Assembly (NCBI GenBank): GCA_029379225.1
Contig: JAQYWR010000010.1
Coordinates: 56,936 to 120,935 of the forward strand
Origin: Nostoc sp. S4
Lineage (GTDB): Bacteria > Cyanobacteriota > Cyanobacteriia > Cyanobacteriales > Nostocaceae
DNA length: 64,000 nucleotides
Direction of reading: 5' to 3'
Shown here: in pieces, positions 19,041-27,588 of the stretch
How positions within the stretch are numbered: position 1 is the first letter of the stretch
How the letters are laid out: every line of letters starts with the position of its first letter
Notes under the pieces: generated by a model
Databases searched by the model: none
What the model saw: the letters and a program-made list of their open reading frames with translations, nothing else
What the model was told of the DNA's origin: nothing
Position numbers and translations under genes: made by a program

Positions 19041-19247
19041 ATGATTATGTCTATCGCAGAAAAATCTCGTGCGTTAATGGTGCGCGAACATCAGCAAGTT
19101 AAGAATCGCCAACAATCAATGTTGATGCGTGCTGCACAAGAACTAGGTCTTCCTGAAGAAGCATCTCACTACTGGAACCCGATTCAAGGAAAGATAGATA
19201 CGACGACTAGGATGATTTATGGACGCAGCAACGCTACCATGAGCTAA
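19041..19247 (+). CDS. Small conserved-looking protein, unknown function
   Basis: This is a 68-residue soluble protein rich in Gln, Arg and Met (EKSRALMVREHQQVKNRQQ, HYWNPIQGKI). I do not recognise a family. A strong ribosome binding site, AGGGAGGA, precedes two close ATG codons (19041 and 19047). The second has the more usual spacing of about ten bases and may be the real start. The gene converges on glnA and shares the hairpin at 19307-19324 as a possible terminator. The good ribosome site makes it likely to be translated. Confidence 0.65.
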   Translation: MIMSIAEKSRALMVREHQQVKNRQQSMLMRAAQELGLPEEASHYWNPIQGKIDTTTRMIYGRSNATMS

Positions 19248-19300
19248 GCATCAAAATAGATGTTTTCAGCATCACGTCAGCAAAATAACTGTTTAGCTCA

Positions 19301-19324
19301 AAAAAAGCCACCCTCTAGGGTGGC
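19301..19324 (-). terminator. glnA intrinsic terminator
   Basis: GCCACCCT-CT-AGGGTGGC (19307-19324) forms an 8-bp GC-rich stem. On the minus strand it is followed by TTTTTT, an intrinsic terminator for glnA. The plus strand has no comparable T run. Confidence 0.8.
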
Positions 19325-19359
19325 AAAATTTAGACTTTTAGTTTAGATACGGCACTTAA

Positions 19360-20775
19360 TTAAGCATCGTAATAGAGGTAAAACTCGTAAGGATGAGGAC
19401 GTAGCTGCAACTGCTTGACTTCATTAGCTAGCTTGTAGTCAATCCAATTTTGGATAAAGTCTTCTGTGAAGACACCTGATTCTGTCAAGAAGGCGTGATC
19501 CTTTTCCAGTGCTTCCAATGCTAATTCTAAAGAACCTGGAGTTGAGGGAACCTGCGCCAGTTCTTCTGGAGAGAGTTCATAGATATTCTTATCTAAAGGG
19601 GCACCAGGATCTATTTTATTTTTGATGCCATCGATACCAGCACAAAGCATTGCAGCAAATGCCAAGTAGGGATTAGAAGTGGCATCTGGACAACGGAATT
19701 CTAGGCGCTTGGCTTTGGGGTTAGTACCAGACAGAGGAATGCGGATAGAAGCAGAACGGTTACCTTGGGAGTAAGCCAAGTTAACAGGAGCTTCATAACC
19801 AGGTACTAGGCGCTTGTAAGAGTTGGTACTGGGGTTGGTAATTGCCAATAGCGCTGGTGCGTGTTTGAGAAGACCACCAATGTAGTGCAACGCCATATCA
19901 CTCAAGCCAGCATACTTATCACCTGCAAACAGAGGTTTGCCATCCTTCCAAATAGATTGGTGAGTGTGCATCCCGGAACCGTTATCGCCAAATAGCGGCT
20001 TGGGCATAAAGGTGACGGTTTTGCCGTATTTCTTAGCAACGTTCTTGATGACATATTTATAAATCATCAACCAGTCCGCAGCTTCGATCAACTTACCAAA
20101 GCGGAAACCCAATTCACACTGACCACCAGTGGCTACTTCGTGGTGATGCTTTTCAATAGGTACACCTAATTTTGCCATTGTCAGTAGCATTTCTGTGCGG
20201 ATATCTTGTAAAGAATCCGTTGGCGAAACTGGGAAGTAACCTTCTTTGAAACGTGGTTTGTAAGCCAAATTGGGTTCTTCATCTTTACCAGAATTCCAAG
20301 CACCTTCTTTAGTGTCTAAGAAGTAGTAGCCTTCGTTAGCGGTTTGGGCAAAGCGCGCAGTCTCAAAAATAAAGAATTCAGCTTCAGGGCCAAAGAAAGC
20401 TGTGTCACCAAGTCCAGTGGAAACCAGGTAATCTATTGCTTTTTGGGCAATAACCCGTGGACAACGGTTATACCATTCCCCAGTACGTGGTTCTTTAATA
20501 CTACAAATTATACTTAGCGTTGGCACTTCCATGAATGGGTCGATCCAAGCAGTGTTGGGATCGAGTACCATCGTCATGTCCGATTCGTTGATCGCTTTCC
20601 AACCCCGGATGCTGGAACCATCAAAAGGTACACCATCAGTGAATGCAGTCTCATCGATTTGGTTCTGGTACAGTGTGAGGTGCTGCCAAGTCCCTACTGT
20701 ATCGATGAATTTGAGATCAATCAGCTGAATATCTTGGTCTTGGATTAATTTCAAGACTTCTTGTGGGGTTGTCAT
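19360..20775 (-). CDS. glnA: Type I glutamine synthetase
   Basis: GlnA joins ammonium to glutamate with ATP and is the main entry of fixed nitrogen in cyanobacteria, including heterocysts. The 471-residue length is that of the dodecameric GSI type. Visible motifs include [11 protein letters not shown] (~50-60), the [12 protein letters not shown] metal-site strand (~128), [12 protein letters not shown] (~265) and NRSASIRIP (~345). The NIYELSPEE segment near 397 is where GSI enzymes of other bacteria are adenylylated; cyanobacteria instead use small inactivating proteins. An NtcA site and a matching -10 box lie about 100-140 bases upstream, and a clear terminator follows. Confidence 0.98.
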   Translation of the reverse strand: MTTPQEVLKLIQDQDIQLIDLKFIDTVGTWQHLTLYQNQIDETAFTDGVPFDGSSIRGWKAINESDMTMVLDPNTAWIDPFMEVPTLSIICSIKEPRTGEWYNRCPRVIAQKAIDYLVSTGLGDTAFFGPEAEFFIFETARFAQTANEGYYFLDTKEGAWNSGKDEEPNLAYKPRFKEGYFPVSPTDSLQDIRTEMLLTMAKLGVPIEKHHHEVATGGQCELGFRFGKLIEAADWLMIYKYVIKNVAKKYGKTVTFMPKPLFGDNGSGMHTHQSIWKDGKPLFAGDKYAGLSDMALHYIGGLLKHAPALLAITNPSTNSYKRLVPGYEAPVNLAYSQGNRSASIRIPLSGTNPKAKRLEFRCPDATSNPYLAFAAMLCAGIDGIKNKIDPGAPLDKNIYELSPEELAQVPSTPGSLELALEALEKDHAFLTESGVFTEDFIQNWIDYKLANEVKQLQLRPHPYEFYLYYDA

Positions 20776-20872
20776 TGTTACTCCTTCTGTACCAATTTCC
20801 TAAAGTAAAACCAGAATCTTCCAAAGCATCCTAACCCTGCTGATCTCAATCGAGCCGTGACACACCTGAAAT

Positions 20873-20915
20873 ATCTTAAATACTAGATATTAAGGTATTT
20901 TGTACTTTATGTTAC
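20873..20915 (-). promoter_or_regulatory. NtcA-activated promoter of glnA
   Basis: On the minus strand GTAACATAAAGTAC (20902-20915) is a perfect GTA-N8-TAC NtcA operator. Twenty-three bases further is TAAGAT (20873-20878), a TA-N3-T -10 box. This spacing is that of class II NtcA-activated promoters, and the operator core resembles the one known at Anabaena glnA. The glnA start codon is about 98 bases downstream of the -10 box. Confidence 0.85.
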
Positions 20916-21132
20916 AGATATCTGGATTACAGGTTATATTAACCTTTCACCGATCGTCTGTACAAAACTGGAAAGTTCATCATATAGGGGTCAACTTTGG
21001 CATAGAATCCTTATGTAGTGGATAGATTGTTTTTGTGCCGAATCTATTTTAAATAGCACAAAAATTTACTGCTGCATAAGTGCAGCCAAATAAATATCAA
21101 ACCATAGATAGCAAAGATTGGGAGAAAATGGA

Positions 21133-21642
21133 ATGCGCGATGCGGTAACAAATTTAATTAAGAATTATGACGTAGCTGGTCGGTATTTTGACCGGAATGC
21201 CCTCGATAGTCTAAAGTCCTACTTTGACAGTGGTACAGCACGAGTACAAGCAGCAGCAGCGATAAATTCTAATGCAGCTGCACTTGTCAAACAGGCTGGT
21301 TTAAAGTTATTTGAAGAACTGCCGGAATTGATTCGTCCTGGTGGAAATTCTTATACAACCCGCCGCTATGCGGCTTGTTTAAGGGATCTAGACTATTACT
21401 TGCGCTATGCCACTTATGCACTGGTTGCTGGTAACACAAATGTGTTAGATGAGCGAGTGCTACAAGGACTGCGAGAAACTTACAATTCTTTAGGAGTTCC
21501 TATCGGCCCGACAGTTCGCGGTGTCCAAATACTCAAGGATCTAGCTAAGGAACAAGCAGCCGCAGCAGGTGTAGCTAATGCTGCTTTTATAGATGAACCA
21601 TTCGATCACATCACACGCGAGTTGAGCGAGCAGGATATTTAA
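21133..21642 (+). CDS. apcF: Allophycocyanin beta-18 subunit
   Basis: ApcF is the variant beta subunit of the phycobilisome core that pairs with ApcE in the terminal emitter and helps pass energy to photosystem II. From the ATG at 21133 the product has 169 residues, the usual length, starting MRDAVTNLIKNYDVAGRYF. The bilin-attachment cysteine is in TTRRYAACLRDLDYYLRYATYALVAG. The tail FDHITRELSEQDI is that of ApcF rather than ApcB. GGAG lies eight bases upstream of this ATG; the earlier TTG at 21118 is not needed. The gene is monocistronic and divergent from glnA. Confidence 0.93.
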   Translation: MRDAVTNLIKNYDVAGRYFDRNALDSLKSYFDSGTARVQAAAAINSNAAALVKQAGLKLFEELPELIRPGGNSYTTRRYAACLRDLDYYLRYATYALVAGNTNVLDERVLQGLRETYNSLGVPIGPTVRGVQILKDLAKEQAAAAGVANAAFIDEPFDHITRELSEQDI

Positions 21643-22062
21643 TATTTAGTCCTGGCGATCGTACCATTGCAGAACTATAACAAAATTCACGTAGGTGAAC
21701 TTAACGATCATCGCACTTTGACTTTAATTAGCAAGGTGCGTTTACTTTTTTAACGCCAATTTTATTTAGCAGTTCCCAAGCGGGTTTACGAAGGTATATT
21801 TTCCGAACGCTTTGGTTAGCTAATTTTTAATAGCAGGACTTAAACATTTTTGAGACAGAAACAAGGCTCAAACCTATACAGGACAAGGAAAATACACCGA
21901 AGGCTCAAAAATGCTTGAAACCCAGATATATCAGGAAACTAAGTAAAACGATGTCAAAGTCTTTTTGTATATACGTTTGAGAGTTTTTTCAGGCTACTTT
22001 TTGTCTAAGTCCCATTAAGCGCTCACAAGTCGCAAATCTTGGCAAGTTCAAGCAAATCAAAA
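21643..22062. other. Spacer between apcF and the Nif11 gene
   Basis: About 420 bases separate apcF and the hairpin after the Nif11 gene. I see no gene. A short inverted pair GCACTTTGACTTTAATTAGCAAGGTGCG lies near 21712-21739 and could be an apcF terminator, without a strong T run. Confidence 0.4.
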
Positions 22063-22099
22063 AATAGCATAGCTGTTGACTTTCAACAACCATGCTATT
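22063..22099 (-). terminator. Terminator of the Nif11 peptide gene
   Basis: AATAGCATAGCTGTTGA pairs with TCAACAACCATGCTATT with two mismatches. On the minus strand it is followed by TTTTTT. It lies 68 bases beyond the Nif11 stop codon. Confidence 0.7.
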
Positions 22100-22166
22100 G
22101 TTTTATATTTAGAAGTACCTTTTAAAATCCCGTTGTTCCTATACTTTAATTTTCAGGAAATAGGAA

Positions 22167-22400
22167 TTATCTAGGATTAAGGTGGCGTCTATTCCCCCAT
22201 CCGGGATTGACAATGGCGGCTAAATCTTCTTCTGATAATTTGTCAATCTCAGTATTTAGTTCTTCAACAGTGAACTCATAACCACGTTCACGAGCAATCT
22301 TAATGAAGGCTTCTGGATTAGCTGTTGCTTTGAGCCTTTCTTGTAATGCTTGATCTCGTTTTACGGCTTCAAAAAGTCGGGCAGCATTTTGCTGTGTCAT
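22167..22400 (-). CDS. Nif11-family leader-like peptide
   Basis: This 77-residue protein has the Nif11 domain: QQNAARLFEAVKRDQALQERL, then ANPEAFIKIARERGYEFTVEEL and a LSEEDLAAIVNPG end. Nif11 proteins include leader peptides of ribosomally made natural products, but many cyanobacterial copies have no known modification enzyme. Here the part after the leader is only about ten residues (WGNRRHLNPR), without Cys and with no Ser or Thr, so a lanthipeptide-type core is absent. No modification enzyme is adjacent. It is translated from ATG with an AGGAGAC site, and a terminator follows. A precursor role is therefore doubtful. Confidence 0.8.
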   Translation of the reverse strand: MTQQNAARLFEAVKRDQALQERLKATANPEAFIKIARERGYEFTVEELNTEIDKLSEEDLAAIVNPGWGNRRHLNPR

Positions 22401-22693
22401 AATCGCCTGTCTCCTGTTTTAAATATCAGGTTTGAGTGCAGTATTTTGACTTCTGCGACTTCACTAAATTTAGTAAAGAATTTCTCAATTGGACATATAT
22501 TTCATCTTATAAACACAAACAGAAAATGTGTTGATTTTGACAAAAAAATATAACTTTTTGGATAAAATGTTACGTCTTGTTTATAAAATTCAGTCCTGAG
22601 ATGGTAGCAGTATTTTGCAGAACTTAGGTAACTGAAACAGTACCAACAAAATTTATAGTATAAATGTATTATCAGCCACAATAGAAGTTGCCG

Positions 22694-23146
22694 ATGTTTG
22701 AAGCGCTGATTATGGAAGAATTATTAAGTTTGAAAGACTTGCTTGTTAAAGGCGATGTTCAAGGAGCATTGCTGATAGTAGAAGAATTAACAGAAATGAG
22801 CCGAAATGACATCATCAAGACGATTCGTAGCTATGCAGTGATTCTATTATTGCATCTGATTAAACAACAAGCTGAAAATCGCACAACTCGCTCTTGGGAA
22901 GTTTCTATTCGGAATTCAGTTCGGGAAATTCAGCGAGAAAATAAGCGGCGTAAAGCAGAGGGCTATTATCTCACCCCAGAAGAATTGTTAGAAATCTTAG
23001 CAGAAGCCTACTTAAATGCCATCGATCAGGCTTCCCTAGAAGTAGAAGAAGGTCATTATGAAGCCCAAGAATTAGAAAAGTTGGTTAACCAAGAAGAAAT
23101 TATCAATCGTGCTTTAGGTTTAATCTTATCAGGAGAGTCTAATTAA
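22694..23146 (+). CDS. DUF29 family protein
   Basis: This is a soluble, mainly helical protein with the DUF29 pattern: LLLHLIKQQAENRTTRSWEVSIRNSVREIQRENKRR, an acidic middle, and a helix with YLNAIDQASLE. DUF29 is widespread in cyanobacteria and its function is unknown. The stop codon abuts the TTG start of tlyA, so the two are probably co-translated. The frame opens at a TTG (22688), and the ATG at 22694 is the likely start. A second DUF29 protein is encoded near the right edge of the window. Confidence 0.7.
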   Translation: MFEALIMEELLSLKDLLVKGDVQGALLIVEELTEMSRNDIIKTIRSYAVILLLHLIKQQAENRTTRSWEVSIRNSVREIQRENKRRKAEGYYLTPEELLEILAEAYLNAIDQASLEVEEGHYEAQELEKLVNQEEIINRALGLILSGESN

Positions 23147-23965
23147 TTGGCTAAACAACGACTCGATACATTATTAGTAGATTTAAATTTATGTTCTTCT
23201 CGCGCCTTAGCACAGAGGTTAATTCAGGCAGGGGAAGTTACTGTTAATCAGCAGGTAGTTGATAAACCTGGTACAGAAGTTGATATTGCAGCTCAAATAA
23301 ATATTAAAGAGCGATCGCCTTTTGTTTCTAGAGGAGGTGAAAAACTCTCCAAAGCTTTAACAGTGTTTGCCATTCCTGTCGCTGGACGCATTTGTATAGA
23401 TGGTGGAATTTCTACAGGTGGCTTTACTGATTGTTTACTGCAAGCTGGGGCAAAACTAGTTTACGGTATTGATGTTGGTTACGGACAAGTTGACTGGCTC
23501 TTAAGAAATGATTCGCGAGTAATTTTGCGCGAACGCACCAATTTAAGACAGCTACGACCAAATGATTTGTACGGTGAAAATGACCCAATTCCCGATTTGG
23601 CGGTGGTGGATGTTTCGTTTATTTCCTTAACCAAAATTCTGCCTGCTTTGTGGGAGCTAACTCAAGCTAGCCGGGAAGCTGTATTGTTAGTCAAGCCACA
23701 GTTTGAAGTTGGCAAATCCCGTGTAGGAAAAAAAGGAGTTGTGCGCGAGCCAAACGACCAAGCTGATGCTATTTTCCAGGTGTTGCAAGTGGCTCAAGAA
23801 TTAGGATGGAAATACAAAGGCTTAACTTGGTCGCCGATTACTGGCCCGGCTGGAAATATCGAATATCTTTTATGGTTGGGAACCGAAAGTGAAACACCAT
23901 CGCCTGATTTAAAAGCGGTTAAGCAGACTGCACAATCAGCAACAGTTGATTTACGGAAAAATTGA
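23147..23965 (+). CDS. tlyA: TlyA family rRNA (cytidine-2'-O)-methyltransferase/hemolysin homologue
   Basis: TlyA proteins methylate cytidines in ribosomal RNA; the hemolysin name is historical. The N-terminal S4 RNA-binding domain is clear (KQRLDTLLVDLNLCSSRALAQRLIQAGEVTVN), followed by RSPFVSRGGEKLSKAL and a Rossmann methyltransferase core with IDGGISTGGFTDCLLQAGAKLVYGIDVG. In the family the motif is usually DxGxSTGGFTD, as here. KPQFEVG and GPAGNIEY are further conserved blocks. The start is TTG directly after the DUF29 stop, with AGGAGAG ten bases upstream. The length of 272 residues is normal. Confidence 0.92.
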   Translation: MAKQRLDTLLVDLNLCSSRALAQRLIQAGEVTVNQQVVDKPGTEVDIAAQINIKERSPFVSRGGEKLSKALTVFAIPVAGRICIDGGISTGGFTDCLLQAGAKLVYGIDVGYGQVDWLLRNDSRVILRERTNLRQLRPNDLYGENDPIPDLAVVDVSFISLTKILPALWELTQASREAVLLVKPQFEVGKSRVGKKGVVREPNDQADAIFQVLQVAQELGWKYKGLTWSPITGPAGNIEYLLWLGTESETPSPDLKAVKQTAQSATVDLRKN

Positions 23966-24004
23966 ACAAGAATGCAGAATTTAGAATTCAGAATAAATTG
24001 AAAA

Positions 24005-24048
24005 CCACTAAATCTTGACTGCGGAATGGTGTGCAGAAGATTTAGTGG
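24005..24048 (+). terminator. Hairpin after tlyA
   Basis: CCACTAAATCTT pairs perfectly over 12 bp with AAGATTTAGTGG around a 20-base loop, 40 bases after tlyA. The flanking T content is low, so it may act as a 3' stabiliser as well as a terminator. Confidence 0.55.
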
Positions 24049-24100
24049 GGATTTAAACCTAATAAACTTGGGTTAAGGTTTATTGACAAAGAATATTTTA

Positions 24101-24118
24101 GACGCGATGAATCGCGTC
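24101..24118. repeat. Short dispersed hairpin repeat
   Basis: GACGCGAT-GA-ATCGCGTC is a perfect hairpin followed by TCTACA, a small dispersed repeat type of Nostocales, in the spacer between tlyA and cp12. Confidence 0.55.
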
Positions 24119-24236
24119 TCTACATAAATATTTTCAGGCTTAACTCAAGGGTATTGGATTTAAACCTACATATTTATCAGCTATTTGTACAGAATTCATG
24201 CTGACTCCTGAATTCTGACTCCTGAATTATATCTTG

Positions 24237-24494
24237 TTAAAGGTCGTATATCAGACACTCTACCGAGTCTGGGTGGCGATCGCAGTAGTTCTCTAAAGAG
24301 CTTTTCTTTTGTTTTGCTTGATGCCGATCGGATTTTTCAGCTTGCAATTCTTCAACGATATCCCAAGCTACGGCACAATTAGCAGAATTACTGCCATTTA
24401 ACTCACAAGTTGCACGAGCATCACTAATGGCTTCTAAAATCGCTTGTTCAAGAGTTGTAGCCACAGCAGTTTGATTTACGTTTAAGGTTGTCAT
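24237..24494 (-). CDS. cp12: Calvin cycle regulator CP12
   Basis: CP12 is a small, redox-switched linker that ties up glyceraldehyde-3-phosphate dehydrogenase and phosphoribulokinase in the dark. The 85-residue product has both cysteine pairs that form the regulatory disulfides: C30/C40 (ATCELNGSNSANC) and C71/C80 (YCDRHPDSVEC). The core AVAWDIVEELQAE lies between them, and the C-terminus ends ECLIYDL, close to the usual ECRVYED. The tail thus differs slightly from the canonical GAPDH-binding end. The gene is monocistronic. Confidence 0.93.
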   Translation of the reverse strand: MTTLNVNQTAVATTLEQAILEAISDARATCELNGSNSANCAVAWDIVEELQAEKSDRHQAKQKKSSLENYCDRHPDSVECLIYDL

Positions 24495-24826
24495 GTCGCT
24501 TTCACCTTATATTTTCAGAGATATAAATCAATGGCAGAGATTCTAATAACCTTAGAAAGCTCACATTTACAGTTTAGATATGCTTGTCAAAAAAAGTGGT
24601 GTAAACACCGTCATCTTTTTAACAAACTAGGGTGGGGATTTCCCTCTGGCAATCTTTGCTTGAATCAGCTATCTCGTTTTCTGTTAATTGCAGCCACGAG
24701 CAAAGACGATCGTCATCTCAATCTTGCATTGAAAATCGGGAATTGAGATGAATTGTCAGAAGACTTTGATAGAAGTTGATAAACGCTTATAAAGGGTAAC
24801 AAACGAGAAACAATTATTAGTTATTC
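24495..24826. other. Spacer between cp12 and the GTPase gene
   Basis: This is the cp12 upstream region plus the GTPase 3' flank. A 71-codon plus-strand frame (24531-24746) has no recognisable domain and I do not count it as a gene. No other structure was seen. Confidence 0.4.
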
Positions 24827-26191
24827 TCAATACTTTATGCCTAATTCTTGTCGCAAACGATACAGAATTGTGTTTTGATCAACTTGAGAAAGAATTTCTT
24901 GAATGACGCTGCTAGCGCCCAACTGTCCCCAAGTACAGCCTTTTTCAAGATAGACTTGAGCGGCTTTGCCAACGGAGTATGCGCCATAACCAGCAATACC
25001 AGCTTGGACGATCGCACTGCCGGCAAAGGCAGTAATATTAGTCGGATTATCGCCAGTGGCGATCGCAGCTGTACTCTTGCCCAAACCCAATACGAAACTA
25101 CTACCTAATTCTCCCAGCAGTAAGCCACCAGAACTCAATAAAATCGTTTTGAAAATTTTTCCCGCTTCATAACTAGTCATTGGTAACCCATATAAACGTG
25201 CCAAAGCGCGAATTAAAGCCAAATCGGCAACAGCCCCGCCCAGGATATCTAAGAAAGCGATCGGATTTAAAGCTACTGCCAAAGCTTTATATTTAGTAAA
25301 TTGCCAGATGATGTCTTCAGCTTCTTGTTGGCGTAAGTCGATGGTTTTTTCAGCGATGGTTGTTTCTGCATCTCGTGCTTGGATGAGTGCATTTAAAGCT
25401 AGAAGCGATCGTCCTTCTCGATTGAGAATATTCAAAATTGTCTGCTTGAGTTCGTCTACTTGCGGTGGTGGTGTCTCCCATTCATAGGTGATGCGACCAT
25501 CAGGCCATTCAACCCGCACTTCCATTGGTGCTGGTTCCGCTGCCACCATGACAATTTCATCGGGTAGTAGAGGCTTTGCAGGGAAATTTCCTGCACCCAG
25601 TTGTTGTAAATTTTCGTAAATCGCGCTTTTATCTGTATCTGGATACAAGTCTATCTTGTTAAACACCAAAATCAAAGGTTTTTGCGATCGCCTTAATTCC
25701 AGCAATGCTTGATACTCAGTGCGAGTGATATCACCTGACACAATAAACAAAATTAAATCCGCTTGACGCACTACTTCTCGTGCCATGTCTGCCCGTGACT
25801 CACCCTCAATTTCATCTAATCCTGGTGTATCAATTAACTCTACTAATACCTTGTTTCCTGGCTGCCATCGTACCGACCGAGGCCATTGGGTAACACCATT
25901 CAAGGGGCCAGTTTGGAGAATCTTGTCTCCCAAGAGAGCATTTAAAACTGCTGACTTCCCGCGACTCACTAAACCAAAGGCAGCAATTCTAATAACATTA
26001 GAATCCAGTTTGTTGAGTGTGGAGTTGAGAGTTTCTAATTCTGGTTTTACAAAAGATGCCAATTCTGGGTTAGATGACAACTGTCCTGATTTGCGAAGAT
26101 ATCCATACCAAGACAGCGCTTGTCTGAGACTGGCGCGCGCACGGTTTAAGTGAGACTCTTGCAGATTACGCACAAAGTTAGGTTGATTCAA
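24827..26191 (-). CDS. Dynamin-like/Era-type GTPase with DUF697 domain
   Basis: This is a membrane-associated GTPase. G motifs are visible: G1 GLVSRGKSA near residue 75, G3 DTPGLDE near 122 and G4 NKIDLY near 178. The C-terminal third is hydrophobic, with DUF697-like segments (ALNPIAFLDILGGAVADLALIRALARLYG, LLSSGGLLLGELGSSFVLGLG), suggesting membrane insertion. Cyanobacterial relatives are annotated only as GTPases, and a role in membrane remodelling is a guess. The longest frame starts at TTG (26191) with no clear ribosome site and no better downstream start. Confidence 0.85.
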   Translation of the reverse strand: MNQPNFVRNLQESHLNRARASLRQALSWYGYLRKSGQLSSNPELASFVKPELETLNSTLNKLDSNVIRIAAFGLVSRGKSAVLNALLGDKILQTGPLNGVTQWPRSVRWQPGNKVLVELIDTPGLDEIEGESRADMAREVVRQADLILFIVSGDITRTEYQALLELRRSQKPLILVFNKIDLYPDTDKSAIYENLQQLGAGNFPAKPLLPDEIVMVAAEPAPMEVRVEWPDGRITYEWETPPPQVDELKQTILNILNREGRSLLALNALIQARDAETTIAEKTIDLRQQEAEDIIWQFTKYKALAVALNPIAFLDILGGAVADLALIRALARLYGLPMTSYEAGKIFKTILLSSGGLLLGELGSSFVLGLGKSTAAIATGDNPTNITAFAGSAIVQAGIAGYGAYSVGKAAQVYLEKGCTWGQLGASSVIQEILSQVDQNTILYRLRQELGIKY

Positions 26192-26237
26192 GGTTGGACA
26201 AACAACAGGCTACATATCCATTTTGCTCTAATTCCAA

Positions 26238-26540
26238 TTAGAACATGGGATTGTGTTTATCATCCCAACACTTGCGATCGCGCCAGTCTCTACCAGTATG
26301 CTCGCATTCAGATGCATCATCTATCCAAGGAATTGATGTAGAGTGATGTGAGATTCCGATGGAAGTAAATAAGTTAGTAGTAAATAAGGGCAATAAGAAA
26401 GATAAACTTATCAATGTAAAAATCGGTAAAACGATAAAATATCCAGCCAGTAGTATTATCTTAATTCGAGTTTGGAAAATCCTGGAATTTTTATTTTTTT
26501 GAGTAATTTTGAAACTCAATTTTGACTTTGATAAAAGCAT
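26238..26540 (-). CDS. Small membrane protein with Cys/Trp-rich tail, unknown function
   Basis: I do not recognise a family. The 100-residue product has a basic N-terminus, one strong hydrophobic region (IKIILLAGYFIVLPIFTLISLSFLLPLF, residues ~26-53) and a polar tail with two cysteines and several Trp/Asp (WIDDASECEHTGRDWRDRKCWDD). This is a plausible single-pass or hairpin membrane protein whose tail could form a disulfide or bind metal. It lies just upstream of the GTPase on the same strand, 46 bases apart, so co-transcription is possible. The start ATG has AGGG about nine bases upstream. Confidence 0.55.
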   Translation of the reverse strand: MLLSKSKLSFKITQKNKNSRIFQTRIKIILLAGYFIVLPIFTLISLSFLLPLFTTNLFTSIGISHHSTSIPWIDDASECEHTGRDWRDRKCWDDKHNPMF

Positions 26541-26859
26541 GATACAACCCTGTTAAAAGCAGTTTCTATAAGAATCGATTTGATTTTTGCAAACCAAGCT
26601 GACTCAGAGCTAACTGGAAGAAATTTTAGCTCTCAGTATACTTAGCTATATTCAATTCAGATATCTATATAACTACGAATTTTTACGTAATCAGATTATT
26701 AAAGCTATATACTTTAATGTCAAACGTATAAGTCAGGACTTCTTAGAAATTTTAATTTTTGAACGCTAAAAAAGACTTTTAATGAAAACATGTTGAAGTT
26801 GTGGTTATTGTGCCTAAGTAAATACTGATAAATTTAGAGGGATAGTTAATTATTTATGC
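26541..26859. other. AT-rich spacer next to the mobile-element relic
   Basis: About 320 AT-rich bases lie between the small membrane protein and the HsdS fragment. No gene or repeat was recognised. If the HsdS fragment is former cargo of a transposon, an element border could lie here, but I could not identify one. Confidence 0.35.
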
Positions 26860-27237
26860 TTAAAAACAACAAATATAATTCTCAGTGAATCCAGAGTGTG
26901 AGGTTTTTTCGGAAAGAGCGCCCGCTAGTAGACAACGCACAATTAATTCTTTATTTCCATTCGATCTAACAGTTAATATGTCTCCTTTGCAGAGTATATC
27001 TATTTCTTTTAACTCTGCATCTATTGTCACAGAATCTAATTGAGCTTCCTGAATCCAAAAATAGTTTTGAAAATCTTTAACACCGATAATTTTAATTGAT
27101 TCACCTTTACTGCTTTTTGTGAAGTTAAGACCATTTCTAAAGGCTGCTATATCTCCTAATTTTTTTATTATTGAAGATACCACTCTGGATATATAATTCT
27201 CTATTAGGGTGGTTTGAAAGGAGCGCTGCGATCGCAC
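26860..27237 (-). pseudogene. Type I restriction specificity subunit (HsdS) fragment
   Basis: Residues ~26-115 match the start of an HsdS target-recognition domain: KKLGDIAAFRNGLNFTKSS, IKIIGVKDFQNYFW, KGDILTVRSNGNKELI and CLLAGALSEKTSHSGFT. HsdS proteins are about 400-450 residues. Here the match stops after SHSGFT, unrelated residues and a stop follow, and the N-terminus (MRSQRSFQTTL) is not the family's. No HsdM or HsdR is nearby. It is a decayed fragment lying next to transposon-end-like repeats, so it may be former cargo. Confidence 0.65.
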
Positions 27238-27430
27238 GCAAAACGCAGCTATTTTTTAGTGACGTAGCCTCGGGTTGGGTGAAAATAGCAAAACAAGAGG
27301 TAGTAGATTTTGTAATTACACTTAAAATAAAGTGCTTTCAAGCTACTTTTGTAACTAAAGAGCTTTGGGCTTGCTCTAATATATTAAATTTAGAAGCTAG
27401 ATATATAGGCAAGTTTTACAGGTTGATTTT

Positions 27431-27580
27431 GGACAATAATTCTTTAAAACTGGTTTCAACTCTGGACAATAATTCTTTAAAACTGATTTGATTGTTGAAA
27501 GCCTTGAAAATGCGTAACTTATGCTGCTGAACTTCGTAAAAATGGACATTAATTCTTTAAAACTGACAATAGTTATTTAA
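27431..27580. repeat. Directly repeated GGACAATAATTCTTTAAAACTG units beside tRNA-Ala
   Basis: Twenty-two-base copies lie at 27431-27452 and 27464-27485 (identical) and at 27544-27565 (one base changed). A degenerate partial copy (GACAATAGTTATTTAA) follows directly. The array ends a few bases from the 3' end of the tRNA gene. Repeated ACA(A/T)TAATT..TTTAAAACTG boxes near one end of an element, next to a tRNA gene, resemble the TnsB-binding repeats of Tn7-like elements, including cyanobacterial CRISPR-associated transposons. No transposase or Cas gene is present. Confidence 0.6.
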
Positions 27581-27588
27581 TGGACATA

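Noticed and set aside
24531..24746. 71-codon plus-strand open frame
   Set aside because: No family, no good ribosome site, and it lies in the cp12 promoter region.
27453..27500. Possible type V-K CRISPR repeat (GTTTCAAC ... GTTGAAAG)
   Set aside because: The two ends resemble the termini of such repeats, but the middle is not repeat-like, no second copy exists, and the following bases do not match the adjacent tRNA.
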